Below, piece after piece: positions 8,674-17,205 of a DNA stretch of 18,111 nt (its first letter is position 1; each line of letters starts with the position of its first letter). Position numbers and translations under genes: made by a program. The stretch lies in assembly GCA_903916205.1 (NCBI GenBank), contig CAIWVX010000059.1, positions 1-18,111 of the forward strand, in the 5' to 3' direction. The DNA comes from an uncultured beta proteobacterium (GTDB lineage Bacteria > Pseudomonadota > Gammaproteobacteria > Burkholderiales > Rhodocyclaceae). The notes beneath the pieces are model-generated. The model saw nothing but the letters and a program-made list of their open reading frames with translations, searched no databases and was not told the origin of the DNA.

Positions 8674-9213
8674 CTACACCTCTGAATTCAAAGAGAAGTT
8701 TTCGCTTTCTACGAGTAGCCGTGAAGCGATCAGACCATTGATGATACCAAAGACCAGCGCCGCTAAAGCGAAAAAAGGAAGTAGATAAAACAGACTATTG
8801 TGTGGAATCAGCCAGACTCTTGCCAGTAACAACTGTCCGCCGATATGCGCAAAAGCGGCCAGAATGCTCCAGCTAACCGGGCCAAACCAGGCGCGCGGAA
8901 GCCGGATGGCAAGGGCTAGAACAAAGAGACTAAGGAGCGCCCCGGTCAGGCTCATGAAAAAACCGGGGGAAAGAAATTGCCCGAACAGAAGGCCTGCGGC
9001 AATGACGCGCAAACCACTCACCCAGGCCGCAACGGCCCAACCGTAACGCGCAAGAACAATCAGCGTAACAATATTGGATAGGCCAGGTTTAATCCCAGGC
9101 AAGGGCAAGGGAATGGCCGAATCAATCAGTGCTAGAGCGATAGCCGCCGCCGCGAGTTGTGCAATCCGATGATCTTCCGATGTGGTAATCAGCCTAGTAA
9201 TTGAGTGAGTCAT
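8674..9213 (-). CDS. Gx transporter family membrane protein (Hpre_diP_synt_I type)
   Basis: Small integral membrane protein of about 179 residues resembling the family first named heptaprenyl diphosphate synthase component I and now often called Gx transporter family. Five to six hydrophobic segments are seen. The signature [30 protein letters not shown] lies in the N-terminal third, followed by [15 protein letters not shown] and [16 protein letters not shown]. The start ATG at 9213 has AAGGA 5 bases upstream; the ATG at 9219 is too close to that site. It overlaps the NusG-domain-II gene by about 20 bases and abuts ubiX. The family name reflects homology only. A role in prenyl or flavin precursor transport or in envelope redox metabolism is inference from the neighbours. 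Confidence 0.85.
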   Translation of the reverse strand: MTHSITRLITTSEDHRIAQLAAAAIALALIDSAIPLPLPGIKPGLSNIVTLIVLARYGWAVAAWVSGLRVIAAGLLFGQFLSPGFFMSLTGALLSLFVLALAIRLPRAWFGPVSWSILAAFAHIGGQLLLARVWLIPHNSLFYLLPFFALAALVFGIINGLIASRLLVESENFSLNSEV

Positions 9214-9568
9214 AAACATCCTTGCGACCGGTCACTTGGACGCTAATCTGATTCGGTGCACAAATGGCGATTTCACCCGCACGTTCCAACCAACCTTGAC
9301 GGACGCAATACTGGTGCGTACCAGGATCAGCAAGCACTCGCACGCGGTGCTTATTGACGACGACCGTGGTAATGCCCAACGGTCCGAGAACCTCAATACG
9401 GCGATTACGTGATAAATCAAGTTCGGCAACGACTTCGCCACCGCGTTTTATGAGGGCTTTTTCAGCGACACCGCCCTGCCAGACCAAGGGAAAAGAGACG
9501 GCACAAAAAATGAAACCCAATACCGAAACAAGCCAGTCACCCGGTCTGAACAAAGACAACCAGCGCAT
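9194..9568 (-). CDS. NusG domain II-containing protein
   Basis: Protein of 124 residues with one N-terminal membrane segment (WLVSVLGFIFCAVSFPLVW, ~12-30), then an exported beta-rich domain of the NusG domain II family: EKALIKRGGEVVAELDLSRN, TTVVVNKHRVRVLADPG and YCVRQGWLERAGEIAICAPNQISVQVTG. The CVRQGW...G..I.C.P motif is typical of these small proteins, which are usually paired with a Gx-transporter-family gene. Its ATG shares a base with the rapZ stop codon (TGATG), so it is translated by coupling to rapZ. It is not the transcription factor NusG: the N-terminal NGN domain is absent. The function is unknown. Confidence 0.87.
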   Translation of the reverse strand: MRWLSLFRPGDWLVSVLGFIFCAVSFPLVWQGGVAEKALIKRGGEVVAELDLSRNRRIEVLGPLGITTVVVNKHRVRVLADPGTHQYCVRQGWLERAGEIAICAPNQISVQVTGRKDVYDSLNY

Positions 9569-10452
9569 CAGGGCGATTGAGAAACAGCGGGGGGAAATGG
9601 GCTAACAGGCGCAAGCAGGAGTTCCCGGTGGCGAACCAGTACGCGAGCGCTTTCCTGAAATTTATGCCCCAGCCACTCGGCAAAATAAACAGATCGGTGC
9701 TGACCGCCGGTACAGCCAATGCCCACCGTAAGGTAGTTGCGATTGTCGCGAATGTAGCAAGGCAGCCAAGTTTCAACAAAACGGGCAATGTCGTCGCGCA
9801 TCAAAATGACCTCAGGCTCAGCCTCGAGAAACGCGATGACCGGCGCGTCAAGCCCGGTTTGTGATCGCAGACGGGGTTCGTAGTGCGGGTTAGGCAAACA
9901 GCGCACATCAAAGACCAGTTCGGCATCGAGCGGCACGCCATGTTTGAAGCCAAATGACTCAAAAAGCAAGGTCAGCCCTTGGCGTGATTCCACCGCAATA
10001 AATTGACGTATCCAGTGACGCAGGGCGTTAGGGCGAAGATCACTGGTATCGATATGGTGACCGAGTTCGGCCAGACTGGACAGCCGCATACGTTCTTCGC
10101 CAATGGCTTCAATTAGGGTGTGCTTGGCATCCGCCAGAGGGTGGCGGCGGCGAGTTTCAGAATAGCGCTTAAGAAGCGTTTCAGTTTTGGCGTCGAGAAA
10201 AAGAAACTGTAATTCAAACTCTTTAGCGCGAAGGGCGGCAAGCTGTTGAGGCAACATCTCGATACTCTGTCCACCACGGATATCAATAGCCACCGCGACC
10301 TTGTCGTAACCTTGCTGACCCAGTTGATCGACTAGATGAGGCAACAACGGAGAGGGTAAATTGTCGACACAGTAATACGCGGCGTCTTCAAGCATGTTGA
10401 GGGCAATTGATTTGCCGGAACCGGATAGGCCGCTGATGATTACGATATGCAT
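9568..10452 (-). CDS. rapZ: RNase adapter protein RapZ
   Basis: P-loop RNA-binding protein; in enterobacteria RapZ guides small RNA GlmZ to RNase E and senses glucosamine-6-phosphate. From the ATG at 10452 it has 294 residues and begins MHIVIISG like its homologues; 16 further in-frame residues up to 10500 are not conserved. Visible: Walker A GLSGSGKS (8-15), [67 protein letters not shown], and the C-terminal [12 protein letters not shown]. It heads the operon rapZ, NusG-II protein, Gx family protein, ubiX, instead of the common rpoN/ptsN or hprK context. No hprK or PTS gene is within view. Confidence 0.95.
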   Translation of the reverse strand: MHIVIISGLSGSGKSIALNMLEDAAYYCVDNLPSPLLPHLVDQLGQQGYDKVAVAIDIRGGQSIEMLPQQLAALRAKEFELQFLFLDAKTETLLKRYSETRRRHPLADAKHTLIEAIGEERMRLSSLAELGHHIDTSDLRPNALRHWIRQFIAVESRQGLTLLFESFGFKHGVPLDAELVFDVRCLPNPHYEPRLRSQTGLDAPVIAFLEAEPEVILMRDDIARFVETWLPCYIRDNRNYLTVGIGCTGGQHRSVYFAEWLGHKFQESARVLVRHRELLLAPVSPFPPAVSQSP

Positions 10453-10561
10453 GAGTGCGAGAATACCGGAACGAGCCCTACACGGGCAAGCGTAGCTCAT
10501 CTCCCAGATTTCGCGATTGAAATTCTCCCAGCCTGCTGGCCGATATTTTTTTGCCTTTTTA

Positions 10562-10696
10562 ATGCGGAAATTAAAGGGACGAAGGGTTGCCGAAGGGGAA
10601 CCCGCTTTTTACGGAGACATGGCTTGGGTCAGCATGAAGCGCCTCGCCCGGATCGCGCGACATAAGCCGCTTCAGCAGCTTCTTGAAGGCGACTGA
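10562..10696 (+). CDS. orphan 44-codon reading frame, possible gene fragment
   Basis: ATG to TGA frame of 44 residues starting [20 protein letters not shown] and ending [16 protein letters not shown]. It is basic in its first part and could form an amphipathic helix at the end ([18 protein letters not shown]). There is no good Shine-Dalgarno before the ATG; GGAG precedes an internal ATG (10619). I do not recognise the family. The residue mix looks more like a C-terminal gene fragment than random DNA, and its first codons coincide with the near-repeat shared with the region after gltX. It may be a relic, a tiny protein, or chance. Confidence 0.25.
   Translation: MRKLKGRRVAEGEPAFYGDMAWVSMKRLARIARHKPLQQLLEGD
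10570..10593. repeat. 24-base intergenic near-repeat, copy A
   Basis: Aligns without gaps to 13074-13097, differing at 3 of 24 positions; both begin ATTAAAGG and end GGGTTGCCGA or GGTTGCCGA. A shorter match (CGGAAATTAAAGG, 13 bases) links 10565-10577 to 5380-5392 in the other gene-free stretch. Confidence 0.4.
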
Positions 10697-10796
10697 ATTA
10701 GAATTCAACATCCACGCGACCAAGGGAACGCAAATCAACGAGATTTATTGACCCAGCCCCTTTAATCCCTTACGCCTAAACTTCCTTGCACGACAA

Positions 10797-10829
10797 GCCT
10801 ATTTTGTAGTAACGTTTATACAAATAGGC
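10797..10829. promoter_or_regulatory. inverted repeat, candidate operator of the toxin-antitoxin operon
   Basis: GCCTATTTTGTA (10797-10808) and TACAAATAGGC (10819-10829) are an imperfect inverted repeat: the arms are complementary over 11 pairs with one bulged T, around a 10-base AT-rich centre. It ends 25 bases before the antitoxin ATG. Antitoxins of the Phd/YefM family bind such palindromes and repress their own promoter together with the toxin. A TTGCAC (10786-10791) just upstream might be a -35 box; no clear -10 box is assigned. Confidence 0.55.
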
Positions 10830-10854
10830 ATCATCTGAAAAACGAGGAATTAAC

Positions 10855-11109
10855 ATGACCATTACCACCCTTTCTAGCCGCCAGTTCAACCAGGACACCA
10901 GCAAAGCCAAAAAATCGGCAATGGCAGGCCCGGTGATCATCACTGACCGTGGACGACCGGCGCATGTACTGCTGACATTTGCCGAGTACAAGAAAATCGC
11001 TGGTGCCCATACGAAAATCGCCGATTTGCTGGCAATGTCCGGCATTGAGAATATTGAGTTTGATGTCCCGCCATTGCCCGATCTCGCACAAGCGGGGGAT
11101 TTTTCCTGA
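10855..11109 (+). CDS. Phd/YefM family antitoxin
   Basis: Antitoxin of 84 residues in a type II toxin-antitoxin pair. The N-terminal DNA-binding part has the Phd/YefM pattern: TTLSSRQFNQDTSKAKKSAMAG, then GPVIITDRGRPAHVLLTFAEYKKI (residues ~25-48). The C-terminal tail (ENIEFDVPPLPDLAQAGDFS) is the flexible segment that would wrap and block the toxin. GAGGA lies 6-7 bases before the ATG. Its stop TGA shares one base with the toxin ATG (TGATG), the usual coupling. It is expected to repress its own operon through the inverted repeat in front. Confidence 0.92.
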   Translation: MTITTLSSRQFNQDTSKAKKSAMAGPVIITDRGRPAHVLLTFAEYKKIAGAHTKIADLLAMSGIENIEFDVPPLPDLAQAGDFS

Positions 11110-11537
11110 TGTACTTGCTCGACACTAATGTCGTCTCCGAACTGAGAAAAATTCGTGCGGGCAAAGCGGATGGGTATGTTGCGATTTGGGCCGACAGCGT
11201 GGATGCCGCCGATTTGTATCTGTCAGTAATCACCGTTCAGGAATTGGAGATTGGGGTATTGCTGGCTGAACGCCGTGACCCATCGCAGGGTGCGGTATTT
11301 CGAGCATGGCTTAACGGCCATGTATTACCCGCCTTCACTGGCCGTATCCTAGCCGTCGATACCGCTGTTGCGCTACGCAGCGCACGACTCCACGTCCCCG
11401 ACCTGCGCCCTGTTCGTGACGGACTTATCGCGGCGACGGCGCTGGTACATGGCATGAGCATCGTCACTCGCAACGTAGCTGACTTTGAGCCAACCGGTGT
11501 TCTGACCCTGAATCCCTGGAACCGCCCCAAGAGGTAA
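11109..11537 (+). CDS. vapC: PIN-domain toxin, VapC family ribonuclease
   Basis: Predicted Mg2+-dependent ribonuclease toxin; VapC toxins usually cut tRNA or rRNA and stop translation. The 142 residues form one PIN domain with all four acidic positions: D5 (YLLDTNVVSEL), E45 (VQELEIG), D104 (VRDGLIAATALVHG) and D125 (TRNVADF). The active site is therefore complete and the toxin should be functional. It is coupled to the Phd/YefM antitoxin gene by a one-base overlap. This pair lies between rapZ and gltX and is probably a recent or variable insertion, though no flanking repeats or mobility genes are seen. The RNA target cannot be inferred. Confidence 0.93.
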   Translation: MYLLDTNVVSELRKIRAGKADGYVAIWADSVDAADLYLSVITVQELEIGVLLAERRDPSQGAVFRAWLNGHVLPAFTGRILAVDTAVALRSARLHVPDLRPVRDGLIAATALVHGMSIVTRNVADFEPTGVLTLNPWNRPKR

Positions 11538-11664
11538 AAGCTTAGCGTACGATTTTTCGGTTTCGTAAGCCATTCTCTTGAGGCAATTCGCCGCCATTGG
11601 CATTATCTGCGGTTCTCCGATGCATCCTTTACAATAAGACCTTTCCGCTTTTCGGCCAAAATCC

Positions 11665-13059
11665 ATGATTCGCACTCGTTTTGCCCCCTCCCCGACCGGT
11701 TTCCTACACATTGGTGGTGCTCGCACCGCGCTTTTCTCATGGGCCTTTGCTCGCCATCACGGTGGACAATTCATTCTGCGTATTGAAGATACCGATGTCG
11801 CTCGCTCAACGCCCGACGCCGTACAGGCGATTCTCGACGGCATGAACTGGCTCGGTCTGACGCATGATGAAGGCCCGTTCTACCAGATGCAGCGCATGGA
11901 TCGTTACAAGGCCGTTATCCAGCAGATGCTTGCCGCCGGGACAGCCTACCCGTGTTACACCTCCCCGGATGAACTCGAACGCAAGCGTGAGGAGCAGCGC
12001 GCCAAGGGGCTTAAACCGCGTTACGACGGCACTTGGCGTCCTGAGCCGGGCAAAATTTTGCCCACACCTCCGGCCGACGTGCCGCCCGTGGTGCGCTTCA
12101 AAAACCCGACCGACGGCGTGGTCGCTTGGGACGATCTGGTCAAAGGCCGCATCGAAATCGCCAATGCCGAACTCGACGATCTAGTGATCGCCCGTGCGGA
12201 CGGCACCCCAACCTACAATTTTTGCGTGGTCGTCGACGACTGGGAAATGGCGATCACACACGTTATCCGTGGGGATGATCATGTGAACAACACGCCGCGC
12301 CAAATCAACATTCTCAAGGCGCTCGGAACTGAAATACCGCAATACGCGCATCTCTCGATGATCCTGGGTGACGACGGACAAAAGCTATCCAAGCGTCACG
12401 GGGCGGTGAGTGTGATGCAGTACGACGATGAAGGTTACTTGCCGGAAGCGGTGCTCAACTATCTGGGTCGCCTCGGCTGGTCGCATGGCGACGAGGAAGT
12501 TTTCTCGATGCCGCAATTCTGCGAGTGGTTCAATCTTGACCATATCACCCCCTCAGCCGCACAGTTCAATACCGAGAAACTAAATTGGCTCAATGCGCAT
12601 TACCTCAAACTGGCCGACAATGCACGGCTGGTGGCACTGGTGCAGCCGCGCTTGGAAGCCCGTGGCGTGAGCATCACCGCAAGCCCCTCGCTGGAAGCTA
12701 TCATCGGGCTCTACAAGGAGCGGGTAAGCACGCTGAACGAGTTGGCGGATGCCGCTGAAGTGTTCTACATTGATCTGCATCCGCAGGCCGAAATACTGGC
12801 GCAACATCTGACCCCAGAAGCGCTGCCGGCGCTGGCTGAATTCGTTGCCGGCCTCACGGATGTCGCATGGGAAGCTCCGGCGATCAATGCGTTGATCAAG
12901 CGTTGCATTGGCAATCACGGACTGAAAATGCCCAAGCTAGCGATGCCACTGCGTGTCTTGCTTACCGGGCAAGCACAAACCCCCTCAGTCGATGCCGTCA
13001 TTGTGCTTTTTCCGCGAGAACGGGTACTCAAGCGGCTGGCTGCAATTCCGTATAACTAA
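11665..13059 (+). CDS. gltX: glutamate--tRNA ligase
   Basis: Class I aminoacyl-tRNA synthetase that charges tRNA-Glu. It has 464 residues, a full-length family member. Visible: the start [21 protein letters not shown] with the HIGH-like motif (15-18), ILRIEDTD, the insertion region [14 protein letters not shown], the conserved [14 protein letters not shown], and the KMSKS-like KLSKRHG (240-246). The C-terminal helical anticodon-binding part ends in LPRERV-like [10 protein letters not shown]. The first ATG gives the canonical N-terminus. Whether it is discriminating or not cannot be settled by eye. It stands apart from neighbours, with about 130 bases before it and 170 after it. Confidence 0.97.
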   Translation: MIRTRFAPSPTGFLHIGGARTALFSWAFARHHGGQFILRIEDTDVARSTPDAVQAILDGMNWLGLTHDEGPFYQMQRMDRYKAVIQQMLAAGTAYPCYTSPDELERKREEQRAKGLKPRYDGTWRPEPGKILPTPPADVPPVVRFKNPTDGVVAWDDLVKGRIEIANAELDDLVIARADGTPTYNFCVVVDDWEMAITHVIRGDDHVNNTPRQINILKALGTEIPQYAHLSMILGDDGQKLSKRHGAVSVMQYDDEGYLPEAVLNYLGRLGWSHGDEEVFSMPQFCEWFNLDHITPSAAQFNTEKLNWLNAHYLKLADNARLVALVQPRLEARGVSITASPSLEAIIGLYKERVSTLNELADAAEVFYIDLHPQAEILAQHLTPEALPALAEFVAGLTDVAWEAPAINALIKRCIGNHGLKMPKLAMPLRVLLTGQAQTPSVDAVIVLFPRERVLKRLAAIPYN

Positions 13060-13073
13060 AGCCCCCCGTAGAG

Positions 13074-13097
13074 ATTAAAGGCACAAGGGGTTGCCGA
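13074..13097. repeat. 24-base intergenic near-repeat, copy B
   Basis: Matches 10570-10593 at 21 of 24 positions. It starts 14 bases after the gltX stop. The following bases (TGCCGA at 13092-13097 and TCGGCA from about 13106) can form a 6-bp stem, so this copy may be part of a small RNA hairpin; copy A can form a different short stem. No T-run follows. Confidence 0.4.
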
Positions 13098-13229
13098 GTA
13101 GGCGAGTCGGCACCGATAAGGTTATTTGCATGACCTACGCAATTGCAATCGCGGAATTTGGGAACCTAAACTAGCCGTCAGTCACTGAAAAAGGCAAAGC
13201 GGCTGCAATTTTTTATAGGACGACTCACT

Positions 13230-14399
13230 ATGTCGCTACCGATCCCCGACACCGTTGCGCTGCACTACAGTCAAGCCCTAAAAAATCGCATCGCTCGGGA
13301 GATTGATACTGCCGGTGGCTGGATAAGCTTTGAACGCTTCATGGAACTCGCACTGTACGCGCCGGGAATGGGCTATTACTCTGGCGGCGCACACAAGTTT
13401 GGTGCGGTAGGCGACTTTATTACCGCGCCCGAAATTTCAACGGTTTTCAGTCAAACGTTGGCGACGCAAGCCCTACAGATCATGGCGCTCAGTGCGCCAC
13501 AGATTATCGAGGTGGGGGCTGGCACCGGTCGACTTGCTGCCGATTTGTTGCTTGAACTTGAGTCACGCGCTTCGCTGCCTGAGCGCTACATCATCCTCGA
13601 ACTTTCCGGCGAGTTGCGACAGCGCCAGCACGACACGTTGACGGCTAAAGTTCCGCATCTGCTTGAGCGCGTTACCTGGTTCGACCGGCTGCCTGATCAT
13701 TTCAACGGTTTGGTACTGGCGAACGAGTTACTTGATGCCATGCCGGTGCATCTCGTGGTTTGGGGCAATGACGATAATCCGTCGGCGATTTTTGAGCGTG
13801 GCGTGGGTTGCATCAAAGATGAATTCGTCTGGCAAGACCGTCCAGCCACCAATCGTGTGCTTGAGCGAGCGATCACCCTCGCCACAGAACACCCCCTACC
13901 GTCCGGCTACCTGAGCGAAATCGGCCTCGCAACGACCGACTGGACGGCCGCATGGGCGGGCATTCTCGGCCAAGGCGCCTTGCTGTTAATTGATTACGGT
14001 TTTCCCCGTCACGAGTTTTATCACCCGCAGCGCAGTAGCGGAACGCTGATGTGCCATTACCGTCACCATGCGCATGGCGACCCCTTCTTCCTACCGGGCT
14101 TGCAGGACATTACCGCGCATGTCGATTTCACCGCCATTGTCGAGGCCGGCTGCGAGGCCGGACTGGATTTTCTCGGTTATACCTCGCAAGCGACTTTTCT
14201 GCTCAACTGCGGCCTCACCGAGATCATCTCGCGCCTCGCACCAAAAGAGACAATGCCTTATCTAGCCCAAGCTCAAGCCGTGCAAAAACTCATTTCACCC
14301 GCCGAAATGGGCGAGCTTTTCAAAGTCATTGCCCTCGGCAAAGGCATCAAAGAAAGGCTAATCGGCTTCGTTCAGGGCGAGCGCGGCGCAACGTTGTAA
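13230..14399 (+). CDS. SAM-dependent methyltransferase, MidA/NDUFAF7 family
   Basis: Protein of 389 residues of the MidA family (PF02636). The mitochondrial member NDUFAF7 methylates an arginine of a complex I subunit; the bacterial substrate is not established. Visible: WISFERFMELALYAPGMGYYSGG (31-53), FGAVGDFITAPEIS (57-70), the SAM motif IIEVGAGTGRLAADLL (92-107), ILELSGELRQRQ, LVLANELLDAMPV, LLLIDYGFPRHEFYHPQRSSGTLMCHYRHHAHGDPF and the HVDFTAI motif. All family landmarks are present, so it should be active. AGGA stands about 9 bases before the ATG. It converges on the comF-like gene with 57 bases between. Confidence 0.9.
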   Translation: MSLPIPDTVALHYSQALKNRIAREIDTAGGWISFERFMELALYAPGMGYYSGGAHKFGAVGDFITAPEISTVFSQTLATQALQIMALSAPQIIEVGAGTGRLAADLLLELESRASLPERYIILELSGELRQRQHDTLTAKVPHLLERVTWFDRLPDHFNGLVLANELLDAMPVHLVVWGNDDNPSAIFERGVGCIKDEFVWQDRPATNRVLERAITLATEHPLPSGYLSEIGLATTDWTAAWAGILGQGALLLIDYGFPRHEFYHPQRSSGTLMCHYRHHAHGDPFFLPGLQDITAHVDFTAIVEAGCEAGLDFLGYTSQATFLLNCGLTEIISRLAPKETMPYLAQAQAVQKLISPAEMGELFKVIALGKGIKERLIGFVQGERGATL

Positions 14400-14456
14400 A
14401 GAGCACTTATTGGCCGCCCCCTTGCCCTATACCAACCCTATTGAAATTCCTGAAGC

Positions 14457-15173
14457 TTATTTGGGCAGCGCACGGGCCACGACTAAAACGGTAATTTCTG
14501 CAGCACCGTGCAGTTTAAGTGTACGCGCACATTCGTTGAGTGAAGCCCCTGTGGTCATAACATCGTCGATTAGGACAATCCGTTTGCCACTAAAATCTAC
14601 CGAGCAATAGAATGCGTTACGCATGTTTTTCACCCGTTCACGCCAATGCAAATCGGCTTGCGGCGGCGTATTGCGGGTTCGTTGACAGCTTGTGTAGTCG
14701 ATTGGGATATGCCATTGCGCACTGACCGGTCGGGCAAGTTCAAGCGCCTGATTGAAGCCACGTTCTCGCAGACGCTCTGTGTGCAAAGGCATGGGGATAA
14801 TCAGATCTGCCGCCACGGGTTGCGTCTGCGCCGCCAATTGCCGACCGAAGTAGGTGCCGATGGCAATTCGATGTCCGTATTTAAACAATTGGACGAGTTT
14901 ATCAAGCGGGAAATCATAAAGATAGGCCGCTATCGCGGCATCAAAATGGGGTGCTTTGCTCAAGCAGCGGCCACAGGTCTGTCCACCGGGCGTGGGGATG
15001 GCGCAGCGTGGGCAGCACGGTTGTGGCAAACGCGGCAAATCAGTCGCACAGGCGTGGCATAGGAGTTCGTCTTCACTGACCGCCAAGCACAGCAGGCAAT
15101 CCTGAGCAAACCAATGCCCCGAGTGGGGTTTTGTCGCGGGTTTGGATTCTGATTTTTGAGGTAAAATCGACAT
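14457..15173 (-). CDS. comF: ComF family phosphoribosyltransferase-like protein
   Basis: Protein of 238 residues from the ATG at 15173; an in-frame TTG at 15191 would add 6. ComF proteins are needed for uptake of transforming DNA in competent species and are conserved in non-competent ones too. The N-terminal zinc-ribbon region has four Cys pairs (CLLC, CHAC, CPRC, CGRC). The C-terminal phosphoribosyltransferase fold shows PMPLHTERLRERGFNQALELA and the PRPP loop IVLIDDVMTTGASLNECA. Both parts are intact. It is divergent from bioB, sharing a 78-base intergenic region, a frequent arrangement of comF near biotin genes. Neither start has a strong Shine-Dalgarno. Confidence 0.9.
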   Translation of the reverse strand: MSILPQKSESKPATKPHSGHWFAQDCLLCLAVSEDELLCHACATDLPRLPQPCCPRCAIPTPGGQTCGRCLSKAPHFDAAIAAYLYDFPLDKLVQLFKYGHRIAIGTYFGRQLAAQTQPVAADLIIPMPLHTERLRERGFNQALELARPVSAQWHIPIDYTSCQRTRNTPPQADLHWRERVKNMRNAFYCSVDFSGKRIVLIDDVMTTGASLNECARTLKLHGAAEITVLVVARALPK

Positions 15174-15251
15174 ATCTGGGCAGTTTCTCAACGATAGGTG
15201 ATTTTGCCTTCAATCGTGCCCACACGTCTTCTTTTTTCCTAGGTGTAGCCC

Positions 15252-16241
15252 ATGAATTCGATTTCTTCTGCCGTTGCTTTAGCCCCTAAATCCTCCGCGC
15301 CGGTTCATTCGGTGCAATGGACAGTCTCTCAAGTTGAGGCGCTTTATCAGTTGCCCTTGATGGATTTGCTCTTCCGTGCGCAACAAGTGCATCGCGATAA
15401 TTTTGATCCTAACGAAGTTCAACGTTCGGCGCTCATTTCGATCAAGACCGGTGGCTGTTCTGAAGATTGCAGCTATTGCTCGCAGTCGGCGCGCTACAAG
15501 ACAGAAACCGAGCGCGAAGCATTGATGCAGGTTGAAGATGTTCTGGCGGCGGCCAAAGAGGCCAAGGCTAAAGGGGCCTCGCGCTTCTGCATGGGCGCGG
15601 CTTGGCGTGGCCCGAAAGAGAAAGAACTGGAAGTCGTTACGCGGATGATTCGCGAAGTTAAGGCTCTGGGCATGGAAACCTGCGTGACGCTGGGGATGCT
15701 CAAGGACGGTCAGGCCGAGCAGCTCAAGGAAGCGGGTCTCGATTATTACAACCACAATCTCGACACCGATGCCGATTTTTACGACAAAGTAATCACGACG
15801 CATAAGCACGCTGACCGTGTCGATACGATCGGACAAGTTCGTGCCGCCGGAATCAAAGTCTGTTCGGGCGGCATTCTGGGTCTAGGCGAAACGCGCCGCA
15901 ACCGCGCGGCGATGGTGGCTCAACTGGCTAACCTAAATCCGCCACCCGACTCGGTGCCTATCAATAATCTGGTGGCGATCCCCGGAACACCGCTAGCCGA
16001 AACCGAAAAGGTTGATAGCTTTGAATTTGTGCGCTCAATTGCCGCCGCTCGTATCACCATGCCAAAGAGCTACGTAAGACTTTCTGCCGGTCGCGAAGCC
16101 ATGTCGGATGAAATGCAGGCGATGTGTTTCTTCGCCGGTGCTAATTCGATTTTCTATTGCGATAAATTGCTTACGACGAGCAATGCCGGGGCCAACCGTG
16201 ACCTCGACCTGTTCGAAAAGCTTGGTCTGCGTGCCATCTGA
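15252..16241 (+). CDS. bioB: biotin synthase
   Basis: Radical SAM enzyme that inserts sulfur into dethiobiotin, the last step of biotin synthesis. It has 329 residues. The [4Fe-4S] motif is CSEDCSYC (C69, C73, C76). The auxiliary [2Fe-2S] ligands are visible as C113 (RFCMGAAW), C144 (METCVTLG), C204 (KVCSGGILG) and the arginine in YVRLSAGRE. Also present are YNHNLDT and [11 protein letters not shown]. The ATG is preceded by TAGGTG. bioC follows after 6 bases, so the two form an operon. The other biotin genes (bioF, bioA, bioD, bioH) are not in the window. Confidence 0.97.
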   Translation: MNSISSAVALAPKSSAPVHSVQWTVSQVEALYQLPLMDLLFRAQQVHRDNFDPNEVQRSALISIKTGGCSEDCSYCSQSARYKTETEREALMQVEDVLAAAKEAKAKGASRFCMGAAWRGPKEKELEVVTRMIREVKALGMETCVTLGMLKDGQAEQLKEAGLDYYNHNLDTDADFYDKVITTHKHADRVDTIGQVRAAGIKVCSGGILGLGETRRNRAAMVAQLANLNPPPDSVPINNLVAIPGTPLAETEKVDSFEFVRSIAAARITMPKSYVRLSAGREAMSDEMQAMCFFAGANSIFYCDKLLTTSNAGANRDLDLFEKLGLRAI

Positions 16242-16247
16242 TCGTCC

Positions 16248-17135
16248 ATGACCGCATCGGCGCAATGGGTTGATTCGCGTCAGGTCAAATTTAACTTTGC
16301 GCGTGCGGCTTCTGGCTATGAAGACGCCGCGATTCTCCCGCGTGAAATAGGTACCCGGATGCTTGAGCGGCTCGACTATGTAAAAATCGAGCCGCAACGT
16401 GTGCTGGATCTGGGCTGCGGAACCGGTGCCAGCTTGAATGCTCTCAGCGCACGTTACCCTAAGACGCAAGTACTCGGTGCTGATTTCAGCGAAGCCATGT
16501 TGCAAACCGGGCGCTCAAAGCGTTCATTGCTACGCTGGCGGATGCCTTTTTTGCGTTCCAACAAGGCTTCTTTGATCGCCGCAGAAGCCACCCGGCTACC
16601 TTTCTCGTCCGCCTCAATCGGCTTGCTCTGGTCAAACCAGATGCTGCACTGGCTGGATGACCCCTTGAGGGCTTTGCGTGAGATGCATCGGGTGCTTGAT
16701 GTGGGTGGCTTGCTGATGTTCTCGACACTGGGGCCGGACACGCTGAAAGAATTGCGCCACAGTTTTTCTGATGGTTATGCTCATACCCAACGCTTTGCCG
16801 ACATGCACGATCTTGGCGATATGCTGGTCGAATGTGGGTATGCCGATCCGGTTATGGACGTTGAAACGCTGACCCTGACCTATTCGGGAATTGATGATCT
16901 GTTCAAAGATTTGCGTCAGAATGGTGCGGGCTGCGCCATGCAAGCAAGGCGTCACGGTCTGATGGGTCTCTCAGCCTGGAAAACCGTACGCGAACATTAC
17001 GAAAAATTTGTTGAGGCCGGACGCTGGCCGGCGAGCTTTGAAGTAATCTATGGACATGCTTGGAAAGCGGTTCCAAGACAAACTCAGGATGGCCGTACAA
17101 TTGTCCGTTTTGATCCCAAGCAGCGACTTCGTTGA
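16248..17135 (+). CDS. bioC: malonyl-ACP O-methyltransferase BioC
   Basis: Methylates the free carboxyl of malonyl-ACP so that fatty acid synthesis can build the pimeloyl chain of biotin. It has 295 residues. The start fits the family (VKFNFARAASGYEDAAILPREI, residues ~14-35). The SAM site is VLDLGCGTGASLNAL (52-66), followed by VLGADFSEAML, LLWSNQMLHWLDDPLRALREMHRVLDVGGLLMFSTLGPDTLKEL and ADMHDLGDMLVECGYADPVMDVE, all BioC landmarks. It lies in an operon with bioB. A partner esterase (BioH or similar) must be elsewhere. Confidence 0.93.
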   Translation: MTASAQWVDSRQVKFNFARAASGYEDAAILPREIGTRMLERLDYVKIEPQRVLDLGCGTGASLNALSARYPKTQVLGADFSEAMLQTGRSKRSLLRWRMPFLRSNKASLIAAEATRLPFSSASIGLLWSNQMLHWLDDPLRALREMHRVLDVGGLLMFSTLGPDTLKELRHSFSDGYAHTQRFADMHDLGDMLVECGYADPVMDVETLTLTYSGIDDLFKDLRQNGAGCAMQARRHGLMGLSAWKTVREHYEKFVEAGRWPASFEVIYGHAWKAVPRQTQDGRTIVRFDPKQRLR

Positions 17136-17205
17136 GCGCAGGATGGGCTACGATCAAGCCTTTTTGCCCTCTTTTTTCTGATTCATATTTGGCAGGATTC
17201 CCATC

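Larger units (their letters stand above)
10453..10854. other. intergenic region between rapZ and the toxin-antitoxin pair
   Basis: About 400 bases between two divergent transcription units. It should hold the promoters of both. It contains a short orphan reading frame (10562-10696), one copy of a near-repeat also found after gltX (10570-10593), and an inverted repeat just before the antitoxin gene (10797-10829). No RNA gene was recognised. Confidence 0.5.

Noticed and set aside
10576..10603. Possible intrinsic terminator (GGGTT, loop, AACCC, then CTTTTT)
   Set aside because: The stem is only 5 bp with a 10-base loop, and no gene ends upstream on this strand.
13060..13229. Search for a tRNA or riboswitch after gltX
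   Set aside because: No cloverleaf or known riboswitch core could be fitted; only a 6-bp stem next to the near-repeat.
13216..13231. Strong resemblance to the T7 phage promoter (ACGACTCACTAT is identical over 12 bases) just before the midA-like ATG
   Set aside because: The match overlaps the ribosome binding site and start codon, lacks the usual GGG at +1 to +3 and two upstream bases, and no phage polymerase gene is near. Best taken as coincidence.
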